Part shown: positions 10,941 to 21,546 of the stretch, one piece after another
Layout of the letters: the number at the start of each line of letters is the position of its first letter
Position numbering within the stretch: the stretch's first letter is position 1
Source: Lineus longissimus
Taxonomy: Eukaryota; Nemertea; Pilidiophora; Heteronemertea; Lineidae
Assembly: GCF_910592395.1 (NCBI RefSeq)
Contig: NC_088311.1
Span: 14,260,501-14,324,500 of the forward strand
Length of the DNA: 64,000 nucleotides
Reading direction: 5' to 3'
Program-made: the position numbers and the translations under genes
The notes under the pieces: generated by a model
Databases searched by the model: none
Told to the model about the DNA's origin: nothing
Seen by the model: only the letters and a program-made list of their open reading frames with translations

Positions 10941-13314
10941 ATGAGGACAAAGGCGAGGAGACTGATAAGAAAACGGGGTTGTCCGAGGCGCGCTAGGGCA
11001 TCGAATGCAGCAACGAGAACAATGTTCAAGAGCGGACACGTGCGGAGTGGAGGTGTCGAGGTGGTGAGCGACGACGAACGAGAAGTAGGCCTACAACCCG
11101 CATGGAGACGACTCACGCCCCAGGAGTACGGACAGGTCACAACGATGGGACACGACGGCAAAAGACACATACCGGATATTAATAACCGTACTGCCAAGAA
11201 TGTCAACTTACTACGGGTCAACATGACAGAAGACACCGATGATGAGATGGAGATACCAGATGAGACCATGGAGCATGATCACGAGAGTTTCGTTGTTCAG
11301 ACAACCAAACTGATGGATGTGCTCAACGACGTTAACAGGGCCCATAGCGAATATCACGTGAACTGTCAGCCGATATTCAAGTATGGAGAGGTACGTAAGC
11401 AGGGGGTGTGTTGTTCAGTCACTGTGGTGTGTAAAAACTGTTGTTTTGATTCGAAATTGTTAAAACTTTTTGAGGACATAGACACTGGCAAGCGCGGACG
11501 AAAAGCCGCTCTTCCAAATGTTGCATTACAGATTGCGTTGCAGGACACAATGATTGGCAACGAGAGTATGAGTTACATACTGAGCATGATGGGAATCCCG
11601 CCCCCCTGTAGGAGTATCATGCAAAAGCAGGCAAATAAAGTTGGTGAAGAAACAGTTAAAATGAATGTGGCCGATATGGCAGACATACGCGAGAACTTGA
11701 AAAGGATACTGCACCTAAGAAATCAGGACGACACAGGAATCAATGTCCAAGCTGATGGACGCTATAATAGTTTACACCTTACTTCGAGGAACAAGATGGG
11801 CCGATGTGCGAGCACAATGACTGGATTATGTGTTGAAAATGTGACAGATGAACACAAAATCATTGACATTGAGGTTAAAACAAAACTCTGCTGGATAGGG
11901 GCTGCAATGCGGGCGAAAGGTTTTGAAGTTAAATGTGGTGCCACTGGCACAAACGTTGACGAACGACACTCGAAGTGCACGGCTGACTTTCCTGAGGCAG
12001 ATGCATTCAGAGAATATGATCTTGGGGTTGTATTTGCCGAGACTTTTGAGAAACAGGGCCTACATGTAGAACATTTGACTACAGATGGTGATTCCAGTTC
12101 ATTTAAAGGGTTAACTGATGCAACAAAAAAGCTCTTCGGCGGCTTGTTCACGGTGAAGCATCAACTTGACTCTATACATTTGCATCAAGCCCAGACGCGT
12201 GCAGGACATAGAGCTGAATTCAGTAAAGGTATGTTCCCGGGACGTACTGCAGAGGAGAGAACACTGTTAAAAACAACGGGCCGAATTTACGAAGGGTGTT
12301 TAAGAGTTAGACGCGTGTAAATTCTACATAATCAGTTTCAGGGTCTAATGCGGTTTTCATGTAGAAACCCTGCAAGGCCCTGACTCTGTCTATTCAGACA
12401 TTAAACGCTGTTTTAAGCTAAACACCCTTTGTAAATTCGGCCCAACGTTTCTGAATGATCTTAGGGTAAGGTCATCCAAGATTTTGCAATCTCTATTCAA
12501 GCGCTGCAACGGTGATCTCGACAGGATCATGGGATACCTGTATGACACTGTTGTCTGTGTTGTGAACTGTTATGGTGGTGACTGCACTGGTTGTCCACAG
12601 AACGAATTCTCACTGTGCTCAGGCACAACTGGTTCTTGGTGGCACAAATCAACACGATGGTCATCTTACGGTGAGATTCCCAAATTTAAAATGACAGTGA
12701 TTGACAAGAACTTGGTACATCTCGTTTTGGAGGTATGCCTTAGTAAAGGAGCGTTGCGACAGCTGAGTCTTGGCGTGACAACCCAGGGGGTTGAGTCCAA
12801 GAATCGAGGTCTGTCGGCCAGCGATCCTAAGATTGTGACCAGGAGCAGGAACTCAACCCCTCGTATCCATTCAGCAGCCCACAGAATGAACCATAACATA
12901 GCCGAGAGCGGGCGACAGAAACTAAAGTGGTTCAACATCGAAGTCGATACTTGTTGCCGCCCAATGAAAGCGCTGGACAGAATTGCAATGAACAGGCAGT
13001 ACACAGTCAGGTACCAACGGAGTGCTAGACACCAGAAGTTAGCTGGTGTTTTGAAAAACATCAGGGCAACAGTTTACTTCACGAAGAAGAAAAACAAAAC
13101 CAGGGGTGGTGACTACAAGAAACATGTGATGATAACAATGCTGGACATGCGAAGGAAGGCTGTCAAGAAGGCTGTTGCACGACGAGACAGACCGCCTGTA
13201 CCAGAGTGGAAATGTCTCGACCCAAACAACAGAAACTATGACCACTCCTACTTTCGGCGATCCTTCAAGATCCAACCAGCCACCAAGACAGCCAAGAGGT
13301 TGCCATCGCGGTAA
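10941..13314 (+). pseudogene. Mutator-like transposase (animal MULE type), split by a MITE
   Basis: A basic N-terminus (residues 1-50) precedes a region with CVKNCC-like Cys pairs and a helical stretch (NVALQIALQDTMIGNESMSY). The catalytic core starts at QADGRYNSLHL (Asp at about residue 272), followed by HLTTDGDSSSFKGL (about 382-384). The C-terminal part resumes at 12484 with NCYGGDCTGCPQNEFSLC and ends in a very basic tail with SR. This order resembles the animal Mutator-like transposase domain family. The frame is interrupted at 12278 by a 166-bp MITE. The sequence on either side of that insertion is in the same frame once one AAC duplicate is discounted, so the gene was intact until the insertion. 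The stop follows at 13315. The third acidic residue cannot be assigned by eye. It lies between two direct MITE copies and is convergent with the endonuclease remnant downstream. Confidence 0.75.
12278..12443. mobile_element. 166-bp MITE inside the transposase gene
   Basis: Terminal inverted repeats of 25 bp start GGGCCGAATTTAC and continue (G/A)AAGGGTGTTTA. They are flanked by AAC on both sides (12275-12277 and 12444-12446). A 3-bp duplication and GGGCC termini fit a PIF/Harbinger-type MITE. It introduces a stop into the transposase at 12318. Confidence 0.9.
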
Positions 13315-13391
13315 GAAAACTTTCAAATGTCAATTCAATATAATGATATTTTCTTTCAACTTCAACATATAGCTTACCAGGAAAAATGCAT

Positions 13392-13858
13392 TTAGGGCGG
13401 TTGCCATGGCCTGCACAGACTTTCTTGGCATTGCACCTTTTTTCTACTTTGATTGACCCTTCCTCTTTCTATTGTTAAGTGCTCGACTTTCACGCACAGA
13501 GGATTATGACAAAGATGACTTATATGATAACCTGCGCCAGTTTTGAATTTCAATTCATCATGGTCACATAAAAACATCGCACGGTGTGCTGTCATTGTGA
13601 CCGGCTTATCCAAAAAACTTACTTTAACAAACCCATATGTTACCCCCTCTTTTTTTGTTTAGCCCCCTCCCAATTCAAACAAAAACCGTCACTTTTAGTC
13701 TTTGCTAACATTCTCGCTGGTAATTCAGATACTTTTCTCTTGAATTCACCTGCTGAAATAAAAAAAATAGTGAAAGCTTGGTACCCTGCCACCCAGCGTG
13801 CTCTGTGCCCGACACCTCCCAAAATGAAAATAACATGCAAAACAATCAACACTCTCAT
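13392..13858 (-). pseudogene. His-Me finger (I-PpoI-like) endonuclease remnant
   Basis: On the minus strand the N-terminal half (13858 to 13640) carries DGFCLNWEGAKQKKRG. The second half (13613 to 13392) carries KPVTMTAHRAMF, then HLCHNPLCVKVEHLTIE and a final N-x-SRKK-x2-C. The spacing HLCHN-x2-C-x4-HL-x2-E-x4-N-x2-R matches the zinc-binding loop and His-Me finger of I-PpoI-like homing endonucleases. The halves are in different frames with stops between, so the gene is broken, unless an unrecognised intron joins them. It is convergent with the Mutator-like transposase, about 80 bp from its stop, and lies inside the block flanked by the two MITE copies. Confidence 0.65.
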
Positions 13859-13979
13859 TACTATTCACAACTGATGATTGTTATGAAACATATCTAGCTC
13901 AAAAAAATAGAAAAATTTGAAATAATTTGAAATTTTTTGAAAATTTCAATTTTTGGCATTTTCACTTAAAAGCCCTGTA

Positions 13980-13998
13980 GGACGGGGGGGGGGGGGGG
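13980..13998 (+). repeat. Poly-G run
   Basis: A homopolymer of about 15 G inside otherwise AT-rich sequence. It probably forms G-quadruplex structure and is a likely site of sequencing error. Confidence 0.8.
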
Positions 13999-14148
13999 TT
14001 AAATTTGAGAATTTTCTTTTTTTCCTCATTTTCCAATTTCCATGATACGTCCACACATTCTCAACACATTTCAGCCAATTCAAACGGTTTTTGTGGATTT
14101 CAGAGCTCATTTACTATTTTTGACCTGTAACCCAAAACCCTCTAAATG

Positions 14149-14523
14149 GAGACAAGACCACAATTGATTTTCCAAGCCATTTCCAGTTATTTCAAATGCC
14201 CGCCATCAAAGAATGCGTGAAGCTGTGAAACTGAACTTCGGATATGATATACGGGTTAGTCTTGCGAGTAACTGGTGCGATTAAAATTGGTGATTGACCA
14301 CGGAAATTTTCACTCCAAATTTGAACCACCCCACTATGGCCAGGTTGTCAAAATTCAAAATTATTTTTTTTACCAAACAATTTATTTATATCTGTGGACT
14401 TGCCACAGCAAATATTTTTTCAATACCTCTCCAAATATGTACTTGAGAGTAAAAAACATGCACTCGTCTAATAGATAGGCCTGGACCCTCCAACCTATGA
14501 ATATTCATTAGTGGTCTTGTCTC
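14149..14523 (+). mobile_element. MITE copy B (termini GAGACAAGAC)
   Basis: Second copy of the same family and orientation as copy A, shorter by about 60 bp because of one internal deletion after GACCACGGAAATTTT. The inner flank is AATG (14145-14148), identical to the inner flank of copy A. The outer flank is ATCG (14524-14527), identical to the outer flank of copy A. Confidence 0.85.
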
Positions 14524-14600
14524 ATCGAGTTTGTTTACAATATGCAGCGCCATCTTGGAAAAGCCGTGACGTCACCGCGGTATCCTCCTTGCGCCGCCCC

Positions 14601-15377
14601 TGGCTCATAGGGTGGCGAACAGAGCTGTTGAGAAGGCAGATTATTGGCTGGGATACCAGAGAGGGTTGTACAGGCCTCATATCCAATATACTTCAGTTTC
14701 GAGTCCAATCCTTATTGTTTGGGTTGTTGAAACCGATTCGTAGGTCTCCTATGAATGGGATAATGGGATAAGGGCCTTCGGCCATTGTACTGAGTGTCCC
14801 AGATCATTTTCAACTAATCGTCGTTGGTAGTGTAAAGGGTGTCCCGGTGCTAATGGCCGATAGTGTACAGGGCGTCCATGAAAAAAGTCCAACTGATATA
14901 TAGGCTTCTGCTGGTATTAGGGACTGACCTGCCCTTTCAAAGTGAGGCACTGCTCAGGGAGGTAATGGAGCATGTCTTCGGGTCTTATCATCCCTTACCA
15001 GCTTCGGGCTTTCAAAGATACTTTGCAGTGCAAAATTGGTGAGAATGAGAAGTTGTCCATCACATATCTGGAGACAAAACCGAACATCCCTCAGAATGTA
15101 CAGTCTTGTCCGAAGTGATCAGTGAAGGAATAAAAAAGAACGATGCAAATCCCGATTCAATTTTTTTTCAAAGCTAAAGATACACATTATTAGATTGTCC
15201 AGCGTTCAGAATCGTACCCACAATTATTCACAACACCCACAGTCAATTCAAGTCCATCACAATGTCCTCCTCGACTACATTCACGAACTCTGGTCCATCC
15301 ACGGCAGCCTCCTCTTCTTCCTCCAAGATAGCATGTGGTCCAGCTTCGATTGGCCTTGGTCGAAACGATGCTTCAAA
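14601..15377. other. No supportable gene; possible pogo 3' flank
   Basis: Two related phrases, GTGTAAAGGGTGTCCCGGTGC and GTGTACAGGGCGTCCATGAA, lie at 14830-14880. This stretch probably contains the downstream end of the pogo-like element, but I could not pair a terminal repeat. Confidence 0.3.
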
Positions 15378-16570
15378 TCAGATGACGATAACGTCATCAA
15401 CACCATCCCAGACATCACTGATGATGTTGGTCACGTCTCTCAGGCCGATGTGAGGGCAGTCTCCTCGTTCGTCCGTGTGGTCCTTCTTCCACGATTTCCA
15501 TTGTCGCCGTACGTGACATTTGAAGGACTTCATGACTGCAACGTCTAACGGTTGTACGAGGGATGTGCAACCAGCAGGTACGTAATCCAGGCTGCCTCTC
15601 ATGTCGCGGACTCTCGTCCGGAAGTTCTCTGTCCGGTGGACCCGATACTGATCGACGATTAACAGGAACTGGTCGGTCTCGTTGTCGGTGACGTACTAAA
15701 CAGTGGTTCGCCGTTTCCTCCCTCATCCAACCAGTTTCTGATTGGATAATCTTTACATCTGCTGGTGAGTTGTCTTGGAGGGCTGCAAACACCCGGACGA
15801 AACCTCTTCTGGGGAAAGTGATGTGCGCCGGCAACTTTGCTCCAAAGTCTGCGATACAGAGGGTGACGGTGTATCCCAGCTTGGTATTGTTTCTGGATGA
15901 TCGGACGTCTATGGCCTTCTCCCCCGTGGTGTTGGTCGTGTACATGGTTCTCATGTCAAACAGGACAAAGGTTTTGTCCATGTTAAAGAATATATAAGTA
16001 TATTAAGACGATCGATGCTCCCAGTAACCGCATCTCGGAAGGTCTGGATCCTTGCAGCAGCATCAGCGGGATGGTCGTTGTATTCACCTTCCGTAGGGAC
16101 ACGTGGTGGCTCTTCATCAAGCACTCCACCCTGCCTATGGATGCGTTGAAATCCCATAGCTGAGGGCGACAATGATGAATCCCTTCTCTGACATCTTTGG
16201 CTAATTCATTCCACCAGCTTTGCCACACTACCAACGCCTTATCTTGAATGTCGAGAACGGAGACTGCGAGGCGACGCTCTCTCATCTGCGGCAGCCATTG
16301 GTAAAGCTGGTCCTCAACCTGTGGCCAGAACGGATCACGGGGCTCCATCACCGTTTTCTTCCGGCCATGCCCTTGTTCTTGCTTCTGCTCGAGGTCCTCG
16401 AGATTCCACCTTCTAAACGTCTCCCAGGGGATGTTATAGTGGGCGGCGAACTATCTCATACTGCGCACCGTACCGATCACCAGTGCCTCCTTCTGGTCTC
16501 TCAGGTAGGCAAGTTTTTCTGTCACGGTGTAGAGCCGGCGTCGTTTTCTCAGCGGCTCTACAGCATCCAT
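15378..16570 (-). pseudogene. pogo/Tigger-type transposase pseudogene
   Basis: Reading right to left, a start at 16570 gives an N-terminal helix-turn-helix (basic RKRRRLYTVTEK; NIPWETFRRWN). A CENP-B-type DNA-binding domain follows (VEDQLYQWLPQMRERRLAVS, DIQDKAL, ECLMKSHHVSLR). The DDE_1 core then shows first Asp in FVLFDMRTMYTTN, second in IVDQYRVHR and third in GCTSLVQPLDVAVMKSF. This is the DDD arrangement of pogo transposases. It is broken by an in-frame TAG at 16451-16453 and frameshifts near 15990 and between 15900 and 15600. About 400 codons would be the normal length, so most of the coding region survives. The element cannot be active. Confidence 0.85.
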
Positions 16571-16998
16571 TGTCGCACAGGTTGTCTGCAATGTGGGTAC
16601 CTTCAGTGGGGCTTCATTTATAGGCCTATAGGCCTAGAATTACACAAGAAAACCACAAATCCTAGAAACTTTGATTCTGTTTTCTGCCACGTAGGCCAAG
16701 GGAGTCTACGATGAGCACCTCGTTTTTCTTCGGAATTTCCTGACTACTATCATTGCCTGAATCTCACTTTGCTTTATTAATGCAAGCGTTCGTAGATTTT
16801 ACTTCAGAGTTTCAATAAGGACTTTTTTTGTTTTGGGGGGTTTGGATCAATCTAAAAAGTGCTTAAGTTTTATAAGGCAACCTGTATAAACGGTCGGCGA
16901 GTGGCCTTATTATTTACGTCATTCCAGATGCACACTGATCGACCAGTAGGCCCACAACACTTCGAATCAATAGGGCTGCGGTAATAAGTGGTTTAGCG
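16571..16998. other. No supportable gene
   Basis: Flank between the pogo remnant and the Harbinger derivative. It contains a direct AGGCCTATAGGCCTA word and a T/G-rich stretch. No frame is worth calling. Confidence 0.4.
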
Positions 16999-17001
16999 TA
17001 A

Positions 17002-17872
17002 AGGTCTGGTTATGCTGCAGACGAATGCGACCACGCGACTTTCCGCGCGACTTTCCGCGCGACTATCCGCGCGAATCGCCGTTCATACATAACCTGGTTA
17101 TTGATGCGGCATGTCGTAATTCGCGACCTTGTCGAGCTGGACGTTTGTATAGGCCTACATGTACTTTCTTTTTAGACATAATTTGATTTATTCATCAAAA
17201 AAGTTTACATAAAAATTAGTACAGTCACAGGGCTGAAGCATAGCATTATTACAATACTTCCACTTCCTAACCAAGCAAAATGGCGTCTTCCTCAGACACT
17301 GACACCGCTGATGAAATTTTGGCAATGTACCTGTACACACGGAGGAGAAGGAGACAGAGGCGTATATGTGTGCACGAGATTTTGCAGAAACGAGACAAAT
17401 ACGGAGAATACCATCATCTAGTGAAGGAGCTTCACTTTTACCCTGACAAGTTTAAGGAGTGCTTTAGGATGACAGAGGAACAGTTTGACTATGTCCTGGG
17501 AATGGTACAGACGTATAGTATTGTTTTTTTTTGGATTTCCTAAATAAGTAGCTCGGTTGTATCCCGCGACTTTGCATCGACGAAGCCTACATTAAACTGA
17601 GCCACGTGTGTCGATCGCAAGGTGGTTGCAGATGAACGTAAACAAAACATCTGATTGGTTGTTAAGAAATATGCCGCGCGACCTTTTGCCAGAAATTCGC
17701 TCTGGGGGCAATCTGGTCCGCTTTTCGCGCGGACAAAAATACAGCCGCGATCGCGGTCGTAGTCTGTATGAACGACTACATTTAAATTCCATTTAATCAA
17801 TCCAACGCGAACGCCGCGTCCGCGTTCGTGGTCGCGTTCGCGTTCGCATTCGTCTGCAGCATAAATAGGCCT
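17002..17872. mobile_element. Nonautonomous PIF/Harbinger element
   Basis: Terminal inverted repeats of about 30 bp read AGGTCTGGTTATGCTGCAG, then ACGAATGCGA, on the left; the right end is the inverse with AGGCCTATTTATGCTGCAG. Subterminal CGCG-rich repeats follow (CGCGCGACTTTCCGCGCGAC on the left, GCGTTCGCGTTCG on the right). The flanks are TAA (16999-17001) and TTA (17873-17875). Harbinger elements prefer TWA targets. The element retains only the first transposase exon. Confidence 0.8.
17280..17510 (+). pseudogene. First exon of a Harbinger transposase
   Basis: It starts MASSSDTDTADE, then a run of Arg residues, then VHEILQKRDKYGEYHHLVKEL and the pattern F-x-R-M-T-x-E-x-F-x2-V near the end. 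This matches the N-terminal segment of ALP1/Harbinger nucleases. A candidate donor site (CAGACGTATAGT) follows VLGMVQT at about 17510. The rest of the transposase is absent, and AT-rich and CG-rich filler continues to the right terminus, so this is a fragment in an internally deleted element. Confidence 0.65.
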
Positions 17873-18191
17873 TTACCGTGACAGCTCGACTGAGTCATTA
17901 CTAGTTACCGACCGACTGCATTGGTTACCTCTGGTGAATAGACCCGAGAGAAGAGGCCGGGCCTTGAATATCCCGAAGTGGTGTTATTTTCATGAATATA
18001 CAGTATACTCATTTTAAGTTGGAGCAACGTTCTATAATCCACTATACGAATTTAAATTTGGCGCCATGGAACTACGTCATCACGACTATCTCAGATCAGT
18101 TCGTTTAGAAAGTAGACACACGTGTCGGCAAACAAAGTCGGTTTTATAACGCTACCGATGAGCAAAAAGCGTAATTAACATATGTACACGA

Positions 18192-18640
18192 TCACTGGAA
18201 TTTCCTCTTTTGAAATATGCTCATATGCAGCTTCGACAGGACTGAACTTAAGGTAATAGGTCTATAATTAGTTACATCGTTTGGGTTTAAACATGGTTTT
18301 TTGAGAACTGGTATGATAACACCCTTAAGAAAACATTCTGGAAGGACATAACAATTTATCATAACACTAAAAACAGCACTTAAAAAATTACACAATTCAG
18401 GGGAATTAGCAAAAATAATATGTTCAGAAAAAATATCGTCTATTCCAGAGGCGGTATTACACTTAAGCCGCCGAATTATTCCTTGGATCTGGTCCGGGGT
18501 CACTGTGAAATCACCACAGGTATCTTTCTGACTTTCAAATATTTCACTGACAACATTCGAGATACGCATTTGCTCAGCATTCAAAGCCATGGATTGATCA
18601 CTCATTACTTCACTATAGAAACAAGCATCCGACAGGACCG
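18192..18640 (-). pseudogene. LINE reverse transcriptase fragment
   Basis: The minus-strand frame has a linker (TVTPDQIQGIIRRL), then NTASGIDDIFSEHI, then LPECFLKGVIIPVLKK, then TNYRPITLSSVLSKL. These correspond to the start of a non-LTR reverse transcriptase up to the fingers motif. The catalytic FADD motif is absent, so the fragment is cut before it. It is in the same general family as the LINE pieces at 41.4-42.1 and 49.7-50.8 kb, judged by the shared VPVLKK and NYRPIT motifs. Confidence 0.8.
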
Positions 18641-18669
18641 ATCAGGTCTTCATCTGAAGCATTGCCATT

Positions 18670-20589
18670 AGGCCTACATTGAGTACACTCTGATTTTGTC
18701 AGATGATGTGCCACTTACAGGCAGGAGTAACGATAACAAATTCCGTAACACCTGCTGTGGTAGGTCAGCCAGACATGCCATAGGAGATTAGGCTAGATTG
18801 CGCTAATCTCTGATCACGCCTGATTACCCTAATAACAACATCATTGGGCAATTCAAAGAGAAACTCCAATCTCACGGCCTCAATGCATTTGCCTTTGCAA
18901 CCTGAGGTTCGCTTTTTGACCTTCGCAAACGGGATCTGGCTGTAATGACAGGATCTAGTGGACTTAATGATGAGGTACTATCAAATAAGGTGTCCATCAA
19001 ATGAATCATGAGGGCCTGTTGAGTTATACTCTAAGCCTATCCTATTGGGCTAGGCCAAGGCTATCGTATTTGTCTTTTTTACAGCCTACAGCACAGCCAT
19101 GCACAGCGCAGTGTGCAGACAGTACAGGATTGCAAACCAAAAACATGAGCATTGCTGCGTAACGAAACTGCAGTGGAATTCATACTACGATGTCATAATG
19201 TGACTTTCAAAATAATTGTTGTCACGGCCAATGACCAGACAGGGAGAAAACAAACGTAAATGGCGAGATTTGTTGCAAAATTGCCAACCACAACAACTCA
19301 GGGACCGCAGCCAAAATGGCCGACGGCGAATTCTCCGGTCGCTAGCGCAGTCCATAAACAAGCATCAATTTTACCAACTTTAGGTGCAAGCTTGGTCATC
19401 AAAGTAACAGAACTGTTAGAAATACATCTAAACAACATATATATACAGTTAAAAGTGCATAAAAATCCCGATTCAACCTCCGGGCGCTACCTTTTTTTCT
19501 CCGCCAGACTCCGGGCCCTACCGGTCGTTATTTAGTGCGACCGCCACCAGAGTGTTTATCAAGATCTTTCGCCGTTTTAATTGCGCGTTTTAGGCAGATT
19601 AATCAATTATTACATGCATGCATTATATATCACCGAAATGATAATTGCGTAGGCTATTTGAAACTAAGTTCATATATTATTTTAGATCTTTGAATTGAAT
19701 TTAGGCAAGTGATTTTTGACACCCGGTCGACATATCAGGACTTGCAAAATTCACGCGAGATCGCTTGCATCATCGGCACGTTTGAAAACCGAATTTCACA
19801 AATTCCACAAATATTTATCACGTACCATATGTATCACCACAAAGGTAACTCTCGAGACTATTTGAAACCAAGTTCAGATACTTATTTTCACAAAAATTCG
19901 AAGCTATGCAAGCGTTTTTCACTGGTAGAGATCGACGGAAACAAATTTCTCGCTCTAAAATGACATGAGACGAGCACCAACTTTCGCTAATTTGTGCACA
20001 AAATTTCCGCAATATTATAAAAAACTATTGATAAATCTGAACTATATGGACTCTTTTCAGTACCTAAACAAATTTCAGGTACATGGTCACGTTGATTAAA
20101 AGAGTATCACCCGATTGAACATGAGAAATTTCACTCACCTTCATTGAAGCAGCGACTACCGCCATTTTTAAATTCGATTCAATTCAAATCAAAGCAGTTT
20201 ATTGAGCCAGATGAATACTACATTCAATTAGGTTTAGAAAATACAATAAACTGGTGCGGGATAGAGAGAAGAAGCAGAGGAAAGTAAAACAGGCAGGGAT
20301 CTGTCTTAGGAAAGGTACCCTGACCATCAGCGTGCGAAGGTGATGTGACTACAAATGATAATAAAAAAAGCGTTAGAGTCTACAGAGAAATCATATAACA
20401 GCAAAATAAATGCGTTATAAAATATGTATATTACAAAAGATGAAACAGTGGAATAGAAGCAGGCACGATGTGGAAAAGTAGTGACAACATCTATTAAGTT
20501 GAAGTTTTAGTTTTGATGGAAAGCTATATGTAGAGGCTTCATAAATAAAGTTGGCTGCTTGGGTTGATGTTTCACCACTAGAATTAAGG
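18670..20589. other. No supportable gene
   Basis: No frame has family resemblance. The phrases GGCTATTTGAAACTAAGTTCATATA (about 19650) and GACTATTTGAAACCAAGTTCAGATA (about 19857) are a diverged direct repeat. A short stretch near 20165-20235 repeats ATTCAA words. Confidence 0.4.
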
Positions 20590-20750
20590 AATTGAACCCT
20601 CGGCTTCGGACCTTGGTTGAGTTACCAAGACACTCGAGGGTGGAGCTAAAATACAGTCCAAACCCTCGCCGATAGGGTTTGGACTGTATTTTAGCTCCAC
20701 CCTCGAGTGTCTTGGTAACTCAACCAAGGTCCGAAGCCGAGGGTTCAATT
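20590..20750. repeat. Perfect inverted repeat, 77-bp arms, 7-nt loop
   Basis: The left arm 20590-20666 and right arm 20674-20750 are exact reverse complements with the loop CGCCGAT between them. No mismatch was found on base-by-base comparison. There is no coding potential and no target duplication around it. It could be a fold-back transposon, a hairpin-RNA locus, or a library or assembly artefact at a palindrome. Confidence 0.95.
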
Positions 20751-21210
20751 TCTATTCTAAAATACCTCAAACTTAAAAAGATAGGCCACGAAAATAACTT
20801 GAATACGTGCGAATTTGGCAAATTCCATCCATCGCCGGCCCAGAGCGCCGGTAGCGCCGTTGTTTACATTATGTTACGGCAACGTTACAGAAAATGAGAC
20901 ATGTACATTTTGTACAGCGCGCATAGGAAGTGATGCTAAAATCCGCGCAAATGGGCTATTTGGAGCGTTTTTCTCGGCAAATATGTGTAGTGCTCATTAA
21001 AAAACTTAGGGTGGTTGATGCTTCCTTGGCTGATTTGTGTTTGAAGCAGTGTTTTGAGAGCCTCAAACTTCGGAAGTGAGCTGAAATTTCATTGACGTGA
21101 CGTGTGCATGGTTTCCACATTTTAGTGCAACCCGAGGGAACTTTGGTAGAGCATCTTGGTTGCGTGTCCAAAACACTCCACTCTCAGAACGAGGCTTATG
21201 CATTTTCCAT
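20751..21210. other. No supportable gene
   Basis: Spacer between the hairpin and the LINE fragment. Only short frames. The LINE's own 3' region (minus strand) may extend into it. Confidence 0.4.
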
Positions 21211-21546
21211 TTAAAAGTTGACTTTACGGTTCCAAGGTATTTTAGAATTAAGGATATAGAAGACCTGTTTCTCTTTGTCAAGCCCAAGGACCCTGTCTGG
21301 AAGTGAAGACAGCAGAGTGGTTCTTATCAGCTTAAATTTGGGACAGCTAATGAGAAAGTGGGTTTCGTCCCCAATAATGTTTTGATTTAAATCATTTTTA
21401 CAAAAGTTACAAAATCTTTCATCTCTGGGGGTTTTAGGGCGTGAATAGCGTCCTCTTTCAATTTCAAGGTTGTGGTCACTAATTCTAAGCTTAGTAAATT
21501 TTTCCCTTTTGGCCTTTATTTTAATATCATTTAGATAATCTTCCAT
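21211..21546 (-). pseudogene. LINE C-terminal zinc-knuckle fragment
   Basis: The minus-strand frame starts MEDYLNDIK and contains KLRISDHNLEIERGRYSRPK, then FCNFCKN, then DETHFLISCPKFKLIR. The Cys-x2-Cys ... His-x4-Cys pattern after RGRYSRPKTPRDER is the C-terminal zinc knuckle common to several LINE clades. No reverse transcriptase lies upstream on this strand, so it is a terminal fragment. It sits just upstream of the HECT gene exons, in opposite orientation. Confidence 0.8.

Larger units (their letters stand above)
9038..14591. mobile_element. MULE-type element with internal cointegrate-like insertion
   Basis: The outer termini are CAAGGAGGATACCGGGGTGA (from 9038), then CGTCAC, and the inverse ending CTCCTTG at 14591. 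They are flanked by a perfect 9-bp target duplication, CGCCGCCCC (9029-9037 and 14592-14600). A 9-bp duplication is typical of Mutator-like elements. About 830 bp on the left and 65 bp on the right match the shorter sister copy at 47292-48234 almost throughout. In the sister, these two parts are joined directly at GGATCGAG. Here that junction is interrupted at ATCG by MITE, transposase segment, MITE (9867-14523). The transposase may therefore have arrived with the inserted block rather than belonging to these termini. Confidence 0.85.

Noticed and set aside
10850-12151. Long minus-strand frames opposite the Mutator-like transposase
   Set aside because: Antisense shadows of a recognisable plus-strand protein, with no motif of their own.
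9038-14591. Simple reading as one intact autonomous MULE
   Set aside because: The transposase block is bounded exactly by MITE copies with crossed 4-bp flanks, and the transposase is split by another MITE.
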